DNA of 64,000 nt from Klebsiella quasivariicola (GTDB lineage: Bacteria; Pseudomonadota; Gammaproteobacteria; Enterobacterales; Enterobacteriaceae), in the NCBI RefSeq assembly GCF_002269255.1, contig NZ_CP022823.1, positions 2,418,001 through 2,482,000 of the forward strand. The letters are read 5' to 3'. Positions 50,719 to 59,812 of this stretch are shown here, piece by piece. Under the pieces are notes generated by a model that made no database searches, had not been told where the DNA came from, and saw only the letters and a list, made by a program, of their open reading frames with translations. The first letter of the stretch is position 1; the number at the start of each line of letters is the position of its first letter. The position numbers were made by a program, and so were the translations under genes.

Positions 50719-51849
50719 ATGAAACGAGTGGTTCTGTTTTCAGGAGGGAGTGCCTGTCGCTCACTGAATAATGCTTTGTGCCGGGAGGATGTCTCTCTGA
50801 CCCGCATAGTGCCTGCCTGGGACAGTGGCGGGAGCTCGAGAACAATCAGACTGAGTCTCGATATGCTTTCTGTTGGAGATATTCGTCAGGCCCTGATGAC
50901 GATGGCTCATGGGGAAAAACGGTCGGGTGACGTCGTGCGCATTTGTAACACACGTTTATCCTCCGATCTGCAGTCTCAGGATGCGAGAACGGAATTTACA
51001 GCCTACCTGGAGGGATATCACCCTCTACTTGAAAGGCTGGAGCCCGGTCTCCGGGGGGCTATCGTAAATTACCTGAAAACCTTTGCAGCAGAAGCCGGCA
51101 ATACCTTTGATTACCGAAATGGCAGTATCGGGAATTTTATTCTTTCAGGTGCCTATCTGGCGCATAACAGAGATATCAACACTGCCATTTTTGTGTTCAG
51201 AAAGCTTTGCGGAATTTCAGGTAACGTCTGGCCTTCATCGCTCTGTAACGATCTCACTCTGTCAGCAACGCTGAATGACGGAAAAATTGTTTCGCCTCAG
51301 GACCAGATAACCAAGATGGCAGAATCGGATGCTTCAACGGGCATCAAAAATATTGAATTACGCACGTCTGACGGTCATGCTCCTGGCGCCAACCCGGTGG
51401 TACTGGAAGCAATCAGGGATGCTGATCTCATTGTATTTGGTCCGGGAAGTTTCTATACCAGCATTCTTCCTCATCTTCAGGTCGAAGGGATCACATCGGC
51501 TGTATCGCAGTCAGGATGTCCGGTTGTGTTTATCAGTAATATCCTTCAGTGCAAGGAGAGCCTGGGTCTTGGGTTAAGAGAAGTGTCAGAACGTTTTGAA
51601 CGGGAATGGAAAACCCAGAGCAGTAATGTAGCTTTGCCGGTTCTGTATCTCTTTGGCAACCGTCGATTTCTCGCTATAGATAAATACGTTAACGGATTTG
51701 CTTATCTGAGTGATGAGGTCAGTGAATGCGAGGAATATCGTGTTGTGCTGGATGAGTTTGAAGATGTTTGGGAACGGGGAAAACATGATGGTACAGCCGT
51801 AGCAGCGAAGCTGCTTGCTCTGACTGATGGCTCTGTTCTGTCTCTATAA
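50719..51849 (+). CDS. CofD/YvcK-related protein, unusual variant
   Basis: A 376-residue protein of the CofD superfamily. The nucleotide-binding start is VVLFSGGSACRSLNNAL; the second motif is WDSGGSSRTIRLSLDMLSVG followed by DIRQALMTM; further on are GNFILSGAYLAHNRDI and DLIVFGPGSFYTSILPHLQV. YvcK proteins normally have DDGGS; here it is DSGGSS, as in the CofD-related proteins I associate with other, less known gene systems. CofD transfers a phosphate-containing group from a nucleotide donor, and YvcK binds UDP-sugars. GAGGAAGC sets ATG 50719. Divergent from the acetyltransferase operon. Confidence 0.8.
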   Translation: MKRVVLFSGGSACRSLNNALCREDVSLTRIVPAWDSGGSSRTIRLSLDMLSVGDIRQALMTMAHGEKRSGDVVRICNTRLSSDLQSQDARTEFTAYLEGYHPLLERLEPGLRGAIVNYLKTFAAEAGNTFDYRNGSIGNFILSGAYLAHNRDINTAIFVFRKLCGISGNVWPSSLCNDLTLSATLNDGKIVSPQDQITKMAESDASTGIKNIELRTSDGHAPGANPVVLEAIRDADLIVFGPGSFYTSILPHLQVEGITSAVSQSGCPVVFISNILQCKESLGLGLREVSERFEREWKTQSSNVALPVLYLFGNRRFLAIDKYVNGFAYLSDEVSECEEYRVVLDEFEDVWERGKHDGTAVAAKLLALTDGSVLSL

Positions 51850-51920
51850 ACGGTTCCGGCGCCGCGAACCTGGTGTACAGTACGCCTCCCTTCCATAGGA
51901 GGCGTATCGTCAGAACGTTC

Positions 51921-52895
51921 TCAGGATAAGATTTCCCCTGAATACCTTTGGTCAGTGCCGGGTGCATTGTGAAACAGCGCTGCTGCTTTATGTAGTGCTT
52001 CCCTGATAAGTTCCGGATAATTTATGACGACAACATTAACATCCTGATGCTCAAGTACCGGATCGTAAATTTCATCAAACGTAATCAGTAAAGGGGAAAC
52101 AGGTATCTGCTGTTCGGACAGGGCCTGTGATACGCCATTATAGATTTCAGTATTGCAGGTAATGACAGCAGATACGGACTTTTTGCCCGACAGGAGGCCA
52201 GACATGGCCATGCGCCCCGCCTGAAAATTCCTTGCGCAGGGAACCAGATGATATTTCGAACGAGGCAGTTTGAGCTTCCTGGCAGCACACCTGAATTGTT
52301 CAATAATCTCGCAGTCAGGCGTTCCCGGCGAGAAATCACCGAGTATGGCGATATCATCACGCTCATAGCGGGTTAACATCTCCACCAATCTGAGAATACA
52401 TGGTTGATAATCCACCCAGATAGCATGGCGCGGATTTTGTATTAACCGTTTATTAATAAGAATGATATCTGCTGCAGAGCGCTCAATTATTCGCCCCAAC
52501 TCTGCGCTACCCATCGATACACTCATGATCAATATCACTGCACACTGCTGATTCTCCAGACGGGCGATGCCCTGCCGTTCATCCTCAGCATCAGCCCTGG
52601 CATCCGTTATAATAAGTTTCTTGTTATGCTCCTGCGCAAAATGCGCGGTGAGCCGGATGAGCTCAGGAAAATACCGTGTTTTATATACAGCCTCACTGAC
52701 CAGCAAACCAATATTTTCCGCAGACTGAGTCGATAAACTCTGTGCAGTCTGGTTAATGGCGTAACCTGTTTCAGCGATAACATCCATGACTCTTTTATGC
52801 GTGTCCGGGGACACAACGTTTGCTCCCGATAACACCCTTGATACTGTCGCGATAGAGACGCCCGCGTGACGGGCGACATCAGTCATCTTAACCAT
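51921..52895 (-). CDS. LacI-family repressor
   Basis: A 324-residue LacI protein. HTH MTDVARHAGVSIATVSRVLS with ANVVSPDTHKRVMDVIAETG, then the periplasmic-binding-like sugar domain (NIGLLVSEAVYKTRYFPELI). ATG 52895 follows AGGATG; ATG 52904 is less likely. It is encoded after the MFS gene on the same strand, 130 bases on. It probably senses the sugar-like compound that the island handles. Confidence 0.9.
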   Translation of the reverse strand: MVKMTDVARHAGVSIATVSRVLSGANVVSPDTHKRVMDVIAETGYAINQTAQSLSTQSAENIGLLVSEAVYKTRYFPELIRLTAHFAQEHNKKLIITDARADAEDERQGIARLENQQCAVILIMSVSMGSAELGRIIERSAADIILINKRLIQNPRHAIWVDYQPCILRLVEMLTRYERDDIAILGDFSPGTPDCEIIEQFRCAARKLKLPRSKYHLVPCARNFQAGRMAMSGLLSGKKSVSAVITCNTEIYNGVSQALSEQQIPVSPLLITFDEIYDPVLEHQDVNVVVINYPELIREALHKAAALFHNAPGTDQRYSGEILS

Positions 52896-53025
52896 AGCTA
52901 TCATCCTGAACTATTTTCAGTGTGCCCTCCGGATATAGTGGAATGATCACACCTTCTGCATATGAATAATCAGCAAAACCACATACCGGCGCCGATACCC
53001 TATCAGCCGGTATGTGCACCGGAAT

Positions 53026-54198
53026 TCAGGCTCCTGATTCAGCCGAGCAGATTCTCCCGACCATCACGTTTCTCGTTTTCAGGGTCATCAGGGCGACCAG
53101 GATCATCAGCACGCTAATACAGATGAACGCTGCGGGTAATGTGCTGAAGTGGGCAACATACCCGACGATGGCAGGCCCTGCCAGAACGCCAAGGTAACCC
53201 ATCGTTGTCACAGCTGGAATTGCCACCGCTGCAGGCATGACAGCCTGTCGCCCTGCTGCGGAGAACATGACAGGAACAATATTGGCGCAACCCAAGCCCA
53301 CTAACGCATATCCGGCCAGGGATATTTTCCAGTCTGGGATGAATAGCACCAGCGCAAACCCGGCGGCAGCGATGAGAGCCCCAGCAATCACAACCGGTAT
53401 AGCGCCCAGCCCTGTAATGATGCGGTCCCCAATCAGTCTGGCAAAAGTCATTGCCAACGCAAATGTCGCGAAACCTAGCCCACCGTTAGATTCAGCCACG
53501 TCCCTGATTTCCGTCAGGAAAACGGCGCTCCAGTCAAGTACCGTGCCTTCTGCAAGAAAGACACTGAAGCAAATAATCCCCATCCACAGGACAATCCCTT
53601 TTGGCTTCGCAAAAGTGGGGCCTTCCACATGGCTGGATTCAGTCAGGAGCCCCTTTTGACTGATAATAAGCAGCGCAATCACCACTACCGAGACAAACGC
53701 CGTCGCAACAGAAATCGATATACCCACAGAAAGAAGTACGGTCATAAGCCCGGCACCGGCGATCCCTCCGCAGCTGTACATGCTGTGAAAGCCAGACATA
53801 AGCGGTTTACCGGCTTTTTTTTCCACGATGACAGACTGGATATTGATGGCCCCGGCAGTAATACCGATTCCGGTCCCAAATATCAGCAGCGCTGCCGCCA
53901 GCAGCAGCGGTGAGGTGATCAATGAGAGTAAAGGAAGTGAGGAAATAATACTCCAGACGGAAGCCCGGATAACCTTTTTGCAGTTGTATTTTGCCGTCAG
54001 ATATCCAGTAAGTGGCATGGCCAGCAATGCGCCACCACCGAGACAAAGTAGAAGGGTACCTAACGTCGCTTCGTTTACACCAGTATTGGCCCTGGCATAA
54101 GGCACCACCACGGCCCACGAAGACGAGCTAAATCCCGTGATAAACAAAATGAGTTTTGTACCTAAGCGCTGATAGCGTTCCAGTAATGAAATGGACAT
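53026..54198 (-). CDS. MFS transporter (YbjJ/FucP-like)
   Basis: A 390-residue transporter with twelve predicted helices. The opening FITGFSSSSWAVVVPYARAN, EATLGTLLLCLGGGALLAMP matches the YbjJ-type branch of the major facilitator superfamily. It lies nine bases after the IMPase-like gene and forms an operon with it. It could import or export the compound made or used by the island. Confidence 0.88.
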   Translation of the reverse strand: MSISLLERYQRLGTKLILFITGFSSSSWAVVVPYARANTGVNEATLGTLLLCLGGGALLAMPLTGYLTAKYNCKKVIRASVWSIISSLPLLSLITSPLLLAAALLIFGTGIGITAGAINIQSVIVEKKAGKPLMSGFHSMYSCGGIAGAGLMTVLLSVGISISVATAFVSVVVIALLIISQKGLLTESSHVEGPTFAKPKGIVLWMGIICFSVFLAEGTVLDWSAVFLTEIRDVAESNGGLGFATFALAMTFARLIGDRIITGLGAIPVVIAGALIAAAGFALVLFIPDWKISLAGYALVGLGCANIVPVMFSAAGRQAVMPAAVAIPAVTTMGYLGVLAGPAIVGYVAHFSTLPAAFICISVLMILVALMTLKTRNVMVGRICSAESGA

Positions 54199-54207
54199 GA
54201 ATGACCT

Positions 54208-54978
54208 TTATTTAGATGAATTAAGTACTCTGAGGACTTCAGCATGCAGAACTGGCCCGGAACTGGCCAGATAGCCGGAATTCGGTCCGGATAGCTCTGT
54301 CACACATCCGCCAGCATTTTTTACCAGCAGGATCAGGGGTGAGAACGCACTCATCTTATCGGGATGAATGACGCACAAATCGATATAACCGGCAGCCAGC
54401 ATGGTCATGGCGTGGCACGGATCGCCCCATCTTGACATCAGCACTCGGGACGACAGGCTTTGAATACCTTTCCGGGTGGCATCTTCGAAATAGTCGCCTT
54501 CACTGACGTGCATAATCGACTGATGCAACTGGATATTTCTTCTGGTATTAAGTCGAAATTCACCGAAAGGACTGCAGGCCATGGCTTCGGCGCCCTCCGC
54601 CCAGAAACGTTCCCGTGTGAAGGGGCTGACGACCATGCCAGCCACGATTTTTCCCCGGTGAGATAATCCGGCGGTGGCACCTCTCGCAGGAATGCCACGG
54701 TCGTTCAGCCTTTCCATATTAAAAACATCAACAGACCATACAAATTCATCACATGACTCATCCCGACTGCTGTCAAACACGGTGTGTCCAGGGAATGCCG
54801 TCGAAATATAGTCCTTTAAAATGCCCTGGATTTTGCCACTGCAGCCATAATGGAGTTCGTGATTAGTAATATCCCTCCCTCCCTGTTGATTTACGGCCGC
54901 TGCGTGCTCCTTCAGAATGAGATCTTCAGATAACGCAGCGAGTTGGTTCAGAAAACTCACATCAGGAATTGCTAACAC
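54208..54978 (-). CDS. Inositol-monophosphatase-fold protein with altered catalytic motifs
   Basis: A 256-residue protein similar to the histidinol-phosphatase/IMPase fold: VAGMVVSPFTRERFWAEGAE, RWGDPCHAMTMLAAGYIDLC and LILLVKNAGGCVTELSG. The key metal motif DPxDGT appears as DVFNMER, keeping only the first aspartate, and the WDxAAG motif appears as AFSPLIL. An active phosphatase of the normal type is therefore doubtful; it may bind phospho-sugars or have changed chemistry. First gene of the leftward pair with the MFS gene, divergent from DeoR. Confidence 0.8.
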   Translation of the reverse strand: MLAIPDVSFLNQLAALSEDLILKEHAAAVNQQGGRDITNHELHYGCSGKIQGILKDYISTAFPGHTVFDSSRDESCDEFVWSVDVFNMERLNDRGIPARGATAGLSHRGKIVAGMVVSPFTRERFWAEGAEAMACSPFGEFRLNTRRNIQLHQSIMHVSEGDYFEDATRKGIQSLSSRVLMSRWGDPCHAMTMLAAGYIDLCVIHPDKMSAFSPLILLVKNAGGCVTELSGPNSGYLASSGPVLHAEVLRVLNSSK

Positions 54979-55077
54979 TTTAAGGCCTCATCTTTGTATA
55001 CAGAGAGTTGACATGAGGATCATGAATGCACGATCATGCTCTCTGATGCTTCATTTAGATAACTTCAGGTAAAACAC

Positions 55078-55848
55078 ATGCTCGATTATGCAACTTTCCC
55101 CGACCAACGACAAGAGTACATAAAAGAATCTCTTCGTGAGACCGGCAGAGTGTTTGTCGCCGAATTAGCCAGTACCCTCAATGTATCTGAACACACGATT
55201 CGCCGTGATTTACATGAACTTAGCAAAGATGGATTTTGCAAAAAGGTCTATGGTGGGGCGGTAATCATCATCCCTGAAGTGAGTGATTTTACCGTCAGAA
55301 AATCGCTGAACACCTCATCAAAGAGCAAAATCGCGCATAAATGTGCACAACTGGTTAAGCCAGATACCTGCATTTTCATTGATTCAGGAACAACTAATCT
55401 GGTCATGGCAGAGGCTGTTCCTGAAGACATTGGCTTAACCGTGGTGACGAATTCGCCTGAAATAGCGACTGTGCTTCTGAATAAACCATTATGCGAAGTG
55501 ATCATACTTGGCGGGCAGATTCAAAAGGGTGTGAACGGTTGTATCGGTTCCACTGCCTTAGCTCAGATCCAGGGAATAAATTTTGATCAGGCATTTATTG
55601 GTGGATGTGCGATGGCCCCGGAATCAGGATTAACGGGTTACGACTATGCTGACTGTGAATTCAAAAAAGCCGTCATACAACAAAGCAGCGAAAATATTGT
55701 TGCTCTAACGGCAGAGAAAATGCCCGGTGTTGCAAGATATGTTGTGGCAAAAAGTACCGATATCGATGTCATTGTGACAGAGGAAAATACAGTAAAGGAA
55801 TATGTTAATGCATTCAAAGGCCTGGACATTCGTGTTCATCAGGTCTGA
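55078..55848 (+). CDS. DeoR-family repressor
   Basis: A 256-residue DeoR/GlpR-type regulator. HTH RQEYIKESLRETGRVFVAEL, LNVSEHTIRRDLHELSKDG; sensor domain with FIDSGTTNLVMAEAVP, VVTNSPEIATVLLNKP and ILGGQIQKGVNGCIGS. These respond to phosphorylated sugars. It is divergent from the IMPase-like/MFS pair and likely controls the island. Confidence 0.92.
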   Translation: MLDYATFPDQRQEYIKESLRETGRVFVAELASTLNVSEHTIRRDLHELSKDGFCKKVYGGAVIIIPEVSDFTVRKSLNTSSKSKIAHKCAQLVKPDTCIFIDSGTTNLVMAEAVPEDIGLTVVTNSPEIATVLLNKPLCEVIILGGQIQKGVNGCIGSTALAQIQGINFDQAFIGGCAMAPESGLTGYDYADCEFKKAVIQQSSENIVALTAEKMPGVARYVVAKSTDIDVIVTEENTVKEYVNAFKGLDIRVHQV

Positions 55849-55907
55849 AAAGGCTAATTATGGTCTGAACAGAAAATGCAACTAATCAACATCGGAGCCC
55901 CAGGAAT

Positions 55908-56483
55908 ATGAAAATAACTGGAACAGCACAGGCTGAGTTTTTAGCTCTCCCGACCCACTCTAAGGCGAAGGTGATACATACTATCGACAGGTTCCTGCTC
56001 GGCGATGGTTTCTCTACCCTGGTAAGGGTGGATGATAATTTAACAGGGATTCAAACAGAAGGAGCAGGCATCCAAAGAGTTATTTTCATTCGCAGAACCG
56101 TTGAAGGTGAGGTAATTCTAGGCGTAGCGATGAAGAAAAAGATGCGTTTCAACCAGAATGACGCCTTAGCATTTTTGGCAGACCGACTGGACTTATCAAA
56201 ACCAACTAACCATGAATACTGGAATAATTTCAGAAAAGAGGCACTTACTGTAACAGCGGTAAAAAGCGGCTTTGAAAATGAAGTTTTAAAGGAAACTCTC
56301 CAGAAAACACTGATGAAATGGCGCAGTATCGCTGGCCTGACTCGACAACAACTCGCCAACAAAATGGGGGTGTCTTACAAATACCTATGTAGTATAGAAG
56401 CAAACCCATCCAAAGTGAGCATCATTACCCTTTACCATTATGCTAAGAAGTGTAATGTCAAAAGCCCTCAAATTTATCTATAA
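55908..56483 (+). CDS. RelE-like domain fused to XRE-type HTH
   Basis: A 191-residue protein. Residues 1-90 (LTGIQTEGAGIQRVIFIRRT, GEVILGVAMKKKMRF) look like a RelE/ParE-type toxin fold, and residues 130-191 contain an HTH: WRSIAGLTRQQLANKMGVS, YKYLCSIEANPSKVSIITLY. In usual type II systems toxin and HTH antitoxin are separate genes. Here one polypeptide carries both, or the N-terminal part has lost nuclease function. AGGAAT precedes the ATG. Next to IS remnants at the island edge. Confidence 0.6.
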   Translation: MKITGTAQAEFLALPTHSKAKVIHTIDRFLLGDGFSTLVRVDDNLTGIQTEGAGIQRVIFIRRTVEGEVILGVAMKKKMRFNQNDALAFLADRLDLSKPTNHEYWNNFRKEALTVTAVKSGFENEVLKETLQKTLMKWRSIAGLTRQQLANKMGVSYKYLCSIEANPSKVSIITLYHYAKKCNVKSPQIYL

Positions 56484-56769
56484 ATAAAAAATACAAGATG
56501 CATTTCATCGAATTTTAGCTAATGTCCACAAGACTCAATTGCGCTCAAGATAACAGCCTAATCCTTTTACCAAGCTGAACTGTTTCAGACAGGGCTCAGT
56601 TTGGATATCGAAAATTATTGTACGTTAATGTTGTTTTTTGACCTTCCTACTTTAGCTGGCCGCTGACCTGATCCCGGTTGATTATTACATGTCAATGTTA
56701 GTCCTACATCCCTGCGGTTATGACAAATGCCAACTTCCGCTTCACGCCCTGAGACATTCGACAAGCTTT
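56484..56769. other. Noncoding interval before the IS110 remnant
   Basis: About 290 AT-rich bases with no gene recognised. The part nearest 56770 is the 3' flank of the IS110-type element. Confidence 0.4.
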
Positions 56770-57306
56770 TTATGGCTTCAGTAAGGGCGAGTGTCGCGCT
56801 TCGAGAGCCAGCAAATATTTCGCTTCGTCGTAGCGGGTTCTGGTCTTCCAGCAGCGGTAAATGATCCTTATCCATTTAAACGCCAGAGCACGGATTGCAG
56901 ATTGGTGAGATTTTCCTTTTTCTCGCAGTCCCTGATAATAAAGTCAGGCCCAATATGATGAGTTAACCGTCTTGGCAGCCCATTCAACGAAGGTCTGCCT
57001 GACGAACTTCGCACATTGCCATCTCCAGTGAACCCAGGATTTCTGGCCACTTCTTTCTGTCACCGGGCAATACCTGCATAGTTTTGAATTTCTTCAGCGC
57101 TGTTAAACCGGTCACGGTTATCACCAAGTGCAGCAAGCATCCGTGGGCCCATACACGGCCCCATGCCCGGAAGGGATTTGAACAGCCCCGCATCTGGCAA
57201 TGTGTCAAACAGCGTTTCAATTCGTTCGTCATAGGTTTTGATGATTTCACTCACGACTTTAATTTGTGTCGCCAGTGCTGTTGCCATCAAAGTGTAAGTA
57301 TCCCGG
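56770..57306 (-). pseudogene. IS110-family transposase remnant
   Basis: The minus strand carries FDTLPDAGLFKSLPGMGPCM, GPRMLAALGDNRDRFNSAEE and IQNYAGIAR, the C-terminal helix-hairpin-helix region (transposase 20) of IS110. Downstream the frame is broken: VEWAAKTVN, then YYQGLREKGKSHQSAIRALA, FKWIRIIYRCWKTRTRYDE and LLALEARHSPLLKP appear in different frames with stops between. The 5' part is missing, cut by the IS3 element. This is dead. Confidence 0.85.
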
Positions 57307-57312
57307 TAAAAC

Positions 57313-58479
57313 GGACCATTCACTTTTAGAGATCTTCCGACATACTGATTATGTCCCCTGAGGAGATCGCTATGCGCAAGATCCGATTCACTGAACACCA
57401 GATCATCGCCGTATTGAAGTCCGTCGAAGCCGGACGTACCGTCAAGGATGTGTGCCGTGAGGCCGCTATTTCGGAAGCCAGCTATTACAACTGGAAGGCG
57501 AAATATGGCGGGATGGAAGCGGCCATATTAAAAAAATAAAAGACCTTGAAGATGAGAATCGACGTCTGAAACAGATGTTTGCTGATCTCAGCCTTGAGTG
57601 CCGGGCACTTAAAGACGTCATCGAAAAAAAGCTTTAAAACCAGCGATAAAACGTGAACTCGTCAGCTATCTGACGGCGCAATTTGCCATGAGTTTACGCC
57701 AGGCCTGCAGGACGTTATCGCTGAGCAGGACGGTCTATTTTTATCAGCCCGATACCCGACGTGATGAACCGGTGATCTGTGCGCTGACTGAACTGGCAGA
57801 ACGCTATCCGCGCTACGGTTTTAAGAAGTTGTTCCAGCTGCTGCGCAGGCAGGGCAATACCTGGAACCATAAACGTGTTCACCGGATTTACTGCCTGCTG
57901 AAACTGAATTTTCGTCGCAAGGGAAAACAGCGACTGCCAGTACGTAATCCAGCACCACTGGCGACACCGCAAGCGTTAAACCAGAGCTGGTCCATTGATT
58001 TTATGCACGACGCGCTGGTCTGCGGCAGACGCTTCCGGACCTTCAATGTGGTGGATGATTTTAATCGTGAAGCACTGGCGATAGAAATCGACCTGAATAT
58101 CCCGGCTCAGCGTGTCGTCCGGGTACTGGACAGGATAGTGGCAAATCGCGGCTACCCGCTAAAGATGCGGATGGACAACGGACCAGAACTCGTCTCACTG
58201 GCGCTGGCACAGTGGGCCGAAGAACATGGCGTGCAACTCGAATTTATTAAGCCGGGTAAGCCAACACAGAATGCGTTTATCGACCGGTTCAACCGGACAT
58301 ACCGGACAGAGATCCTGGATTTTTACCTGTTCAGAACACTGAATGAAGCACGGGAAATTACCGGGCGCTGGCTGATGGAATATAACAACGAGCGGCCTCA
58401 TGAATCCCTGAACAACCTGACGCCGGAAGAGTACCGGCTGATGGCTGAAAAACCGGAACTCTCAAAAAGTGCGTGGAAC
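57313..58479 (+). mobile_element. IS3-family insertion sequence inserted in the IS110 remnant
   Basis: Ends are inferred from imperfect inverted repeats: CACTTTTAGAGATCTTCCG at the left (from 57321) and, on the opposite strand at the right, CACTTTTTGAGAGTTCCGG. Outer bases GGACCATTC and GAATGG-like GTGGAAC match partly. TAAAAC directly flanks both sides (57307-57312 and 58480-58485), a likely target duplication. Length 1,167 bases. It encodes OrfA (frameshifted) and OrfB (intact). Confidence 0.75.
57372..57637 (+). pseudogene. IS3 OrfA, frameshifted
   Basis: Begins MRKIRFTEHQIIAVLKSVEA and RTVKDVCREAAISEASYYNW, the IS3 helix-turn-helix protein. After KYGGMEA near 57520 one base is missing compared with the expected ASDIKKIKDLEDENRRL; the frame stops at 57539, while the right frame continues as IKKIKDLEDENRRLKQMF to a stop at 57637. 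A run of seven A (57624-57630) is the usual slippery site for OrfAB. Confidence 0.8.
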
Positions 58480-58482
58480 TAA
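57625..58482 (+). CDS. IS3-family transposase OrfB (DDE integrase)
   Basis: About 285 residues. The frame is entered by slippage at A7, giving KKALKPAIKRELVSYLTAQF before MSLRQACRTLSLSRTVYFY (an ATG at 57688 is internal). The integrase core has WSIDFMHDALVCGRRFRTFN, the second aspartate in MRMDNGPELVS and the glutamate after NAFIDRFNRTYRTEIL. The stop overlaps the right flank. The protein is intact, though its OrfA partner is broken, so transposition would need another copy. Confidence 0.9.
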   Translation, partial: KKALKPAIKRELVSYLTAQFAMSLRQACRTLSLSRTVYFYQPDTRRDEPVICALTELAERYPRYGFKKLFQLLRRQGNTWNHKRVHRIYCLLKLNFRRKGKQRLPVRNPAPLATPQALNQSWSIDFMHDALVCGRRFRTFNVVDDFNREALAIEIDLNIPAQRVVRVLDRIVANRGYPLKMRMDNGPELVSLALAQWAEEHGVQLEFIKPGKPTQNAFIDRFNRTYRTEILDFYLFRTLNEAREITGRWLMEYNNERPHESLNNLTPEEYRLMAEKPELSKSAWN

Positions 58483-58725
58483 AACAGGTGTGCTTACAGT
58501 CACCCTGGTGTGCGCATTGATGGTCTGGCGGACGCTATGCCGGAACGGGAGCGCTTTGCAAACCCGCAACAGCGAATCCTGAACCCCTTGATAGCGCATT
58601 GGCGTCATGCTTCCCGGTCTGCTTAGCGAACCGGGACTGTCATTGTTTCGCTGGCGGAACTATGCTGATTAGGGCGGCCACATGCGCCGCTCCGGCCGCG
58701 GAAACAGTGACTCACAGGTGTCGTT
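58483..58725. other. Flank of the IS element, possible gene remnant
   Basis: A short plus frame reads YSHPGVRIDGLADAMPERER, FANPQQRILNP and stops at 58626. It has coding-like composition but no start, and is possibly the end of a gene interrupted by the insertion. I do not recognise it. The rest leads to the LuxR-type gene. Confidence 0.35.
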
Positions 58726-59799
58726 ATGGCGATTGATCCGGAACTGATTTACATCGAGATCCTGGAAACGGTGCTGATGGCCACCCTGGATCCTGATTTG
58801 TGGAAATCGGCGTTGCAGAAACTGGCGTTACTGACCGGCCATCAGTACGCGGCATTTCTGTTTTACGACAAAGGCAATGCGCATCTGTTGACCGATTCAT
58901 TCCTGCTTGAGGAGAAGGTCTTTACCGCCTATCGCGATGTATTTCTGGCTATCGATCCCGCCGAAAAAATATTGACCGCGTTACCGGTCGGGCAAATGTA
59001 TCGGGACCGCGAGTATTTGGGCGATAAGTTTATTGCCGGCAGCGTCTATTACAATGAATTTCATCACCCCAACGACCTGAATCATCTCACCAGCGTCAAG
59101 CTGTGCACCATCAATGGCTATGCCACCTATCTGTCACTGATGACGGCCAATACGGCGGCTTATCCGCAGCCAGTGCAGTTTGAACTGTTCAGGCGCCTGA
59201 TCCCGGCGTTAAAAACCGCCTGCCAGCTTCACGCCCGGTTTGAACAACTGCGGGACACCATAAAATACCAGAGCGCGGTGATGGACAACGGGATCTACCC
59301 GGTATGGCTGGTGGATCATGGCGGTAAAATTCTCTACGCCAGCGCGCATGCTGAACGCTACCTGCGCGCCAACGCCCGCCTCTCCTGGTATAGCGGGGGC
59401 GATACGCTGTGCCTCGATACTGACAGTAAAAAACTCAAACGCGCCATCGAGCAGGCCACCCGGACGGCAGAGCCGCCGAAGGCAGGGCTGTGCTATACCG
59501 CCGGGCGCCAGCCGAAACCGATCCTCGTGATCCCGGCAGCCCGTCTTGCCGGGGTCGCCTGCGTGATTATTCCCGAGCCGTTTCTCACCGGCAGCGCCTT
59601 GATGGAGCTGTTTAACGTTAAGCCCGCCGAGAATGCGGTGGCGGAGCTGCTGGTGCGGGGCATGACACCGGATGAATGCGCCTTACATCTGGGCGTATCC
59701 ATCGCCACGATCAGAACCCATCTCAGCGCCCTGTACCGGAAAACCCATACTCGTCATCAGGCTGAACTTCTGCTGATCCTCCGTGCGATCCACGGCTGA
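58726..59799 (+). CDS. LuxR-type HTH regulator
   Basis: A 357-residue protein. A PAS-like or unknown sensor part covers residues 1-290. The C-terminal HTH is LNVKPAENAVAELLVRGMTP, DECALHLGVSIATIRTHLSA, LYRKTHTRHQAELLLILRAI, the LuxR/GerE fold. No autoinducer domain is obvious. The gene stands alone and converges with the DinB-family gene. Confidence 0.88.
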   Translation: MAIDPELIYIEILETVLMATLDPDLWKSALQKLALLTGHQYAAFLFYDKGNAHLLTDSFLLEEKVFTAYRDVFLAIDPAEKILTALPVGQMYRDREYLGDKFIAGSVYYNEFHHPNDLNHLTSVKLCTINGYATYLSLMTANTAAYPQPVQFELFRRLIPALKTACQLHARFEQLRDTIKYQSAVMDNGIYPVWLVDHGGKILYASAHAERYLRANARLSWYSGGDTLCLDTDSKKLKRAIEQATRTAEPPKAGLCYTAGRQPKPILVIPAARLAGVACVIIPEPFLTGSALMELFNVKPAENAVAELLVRGMTPDECALHLGVSIATIRTHLSALYRKTHTRHQAELLLILRAIHG

Positions 59800-59812
59800 T
59801 GCTATCGCTCCC

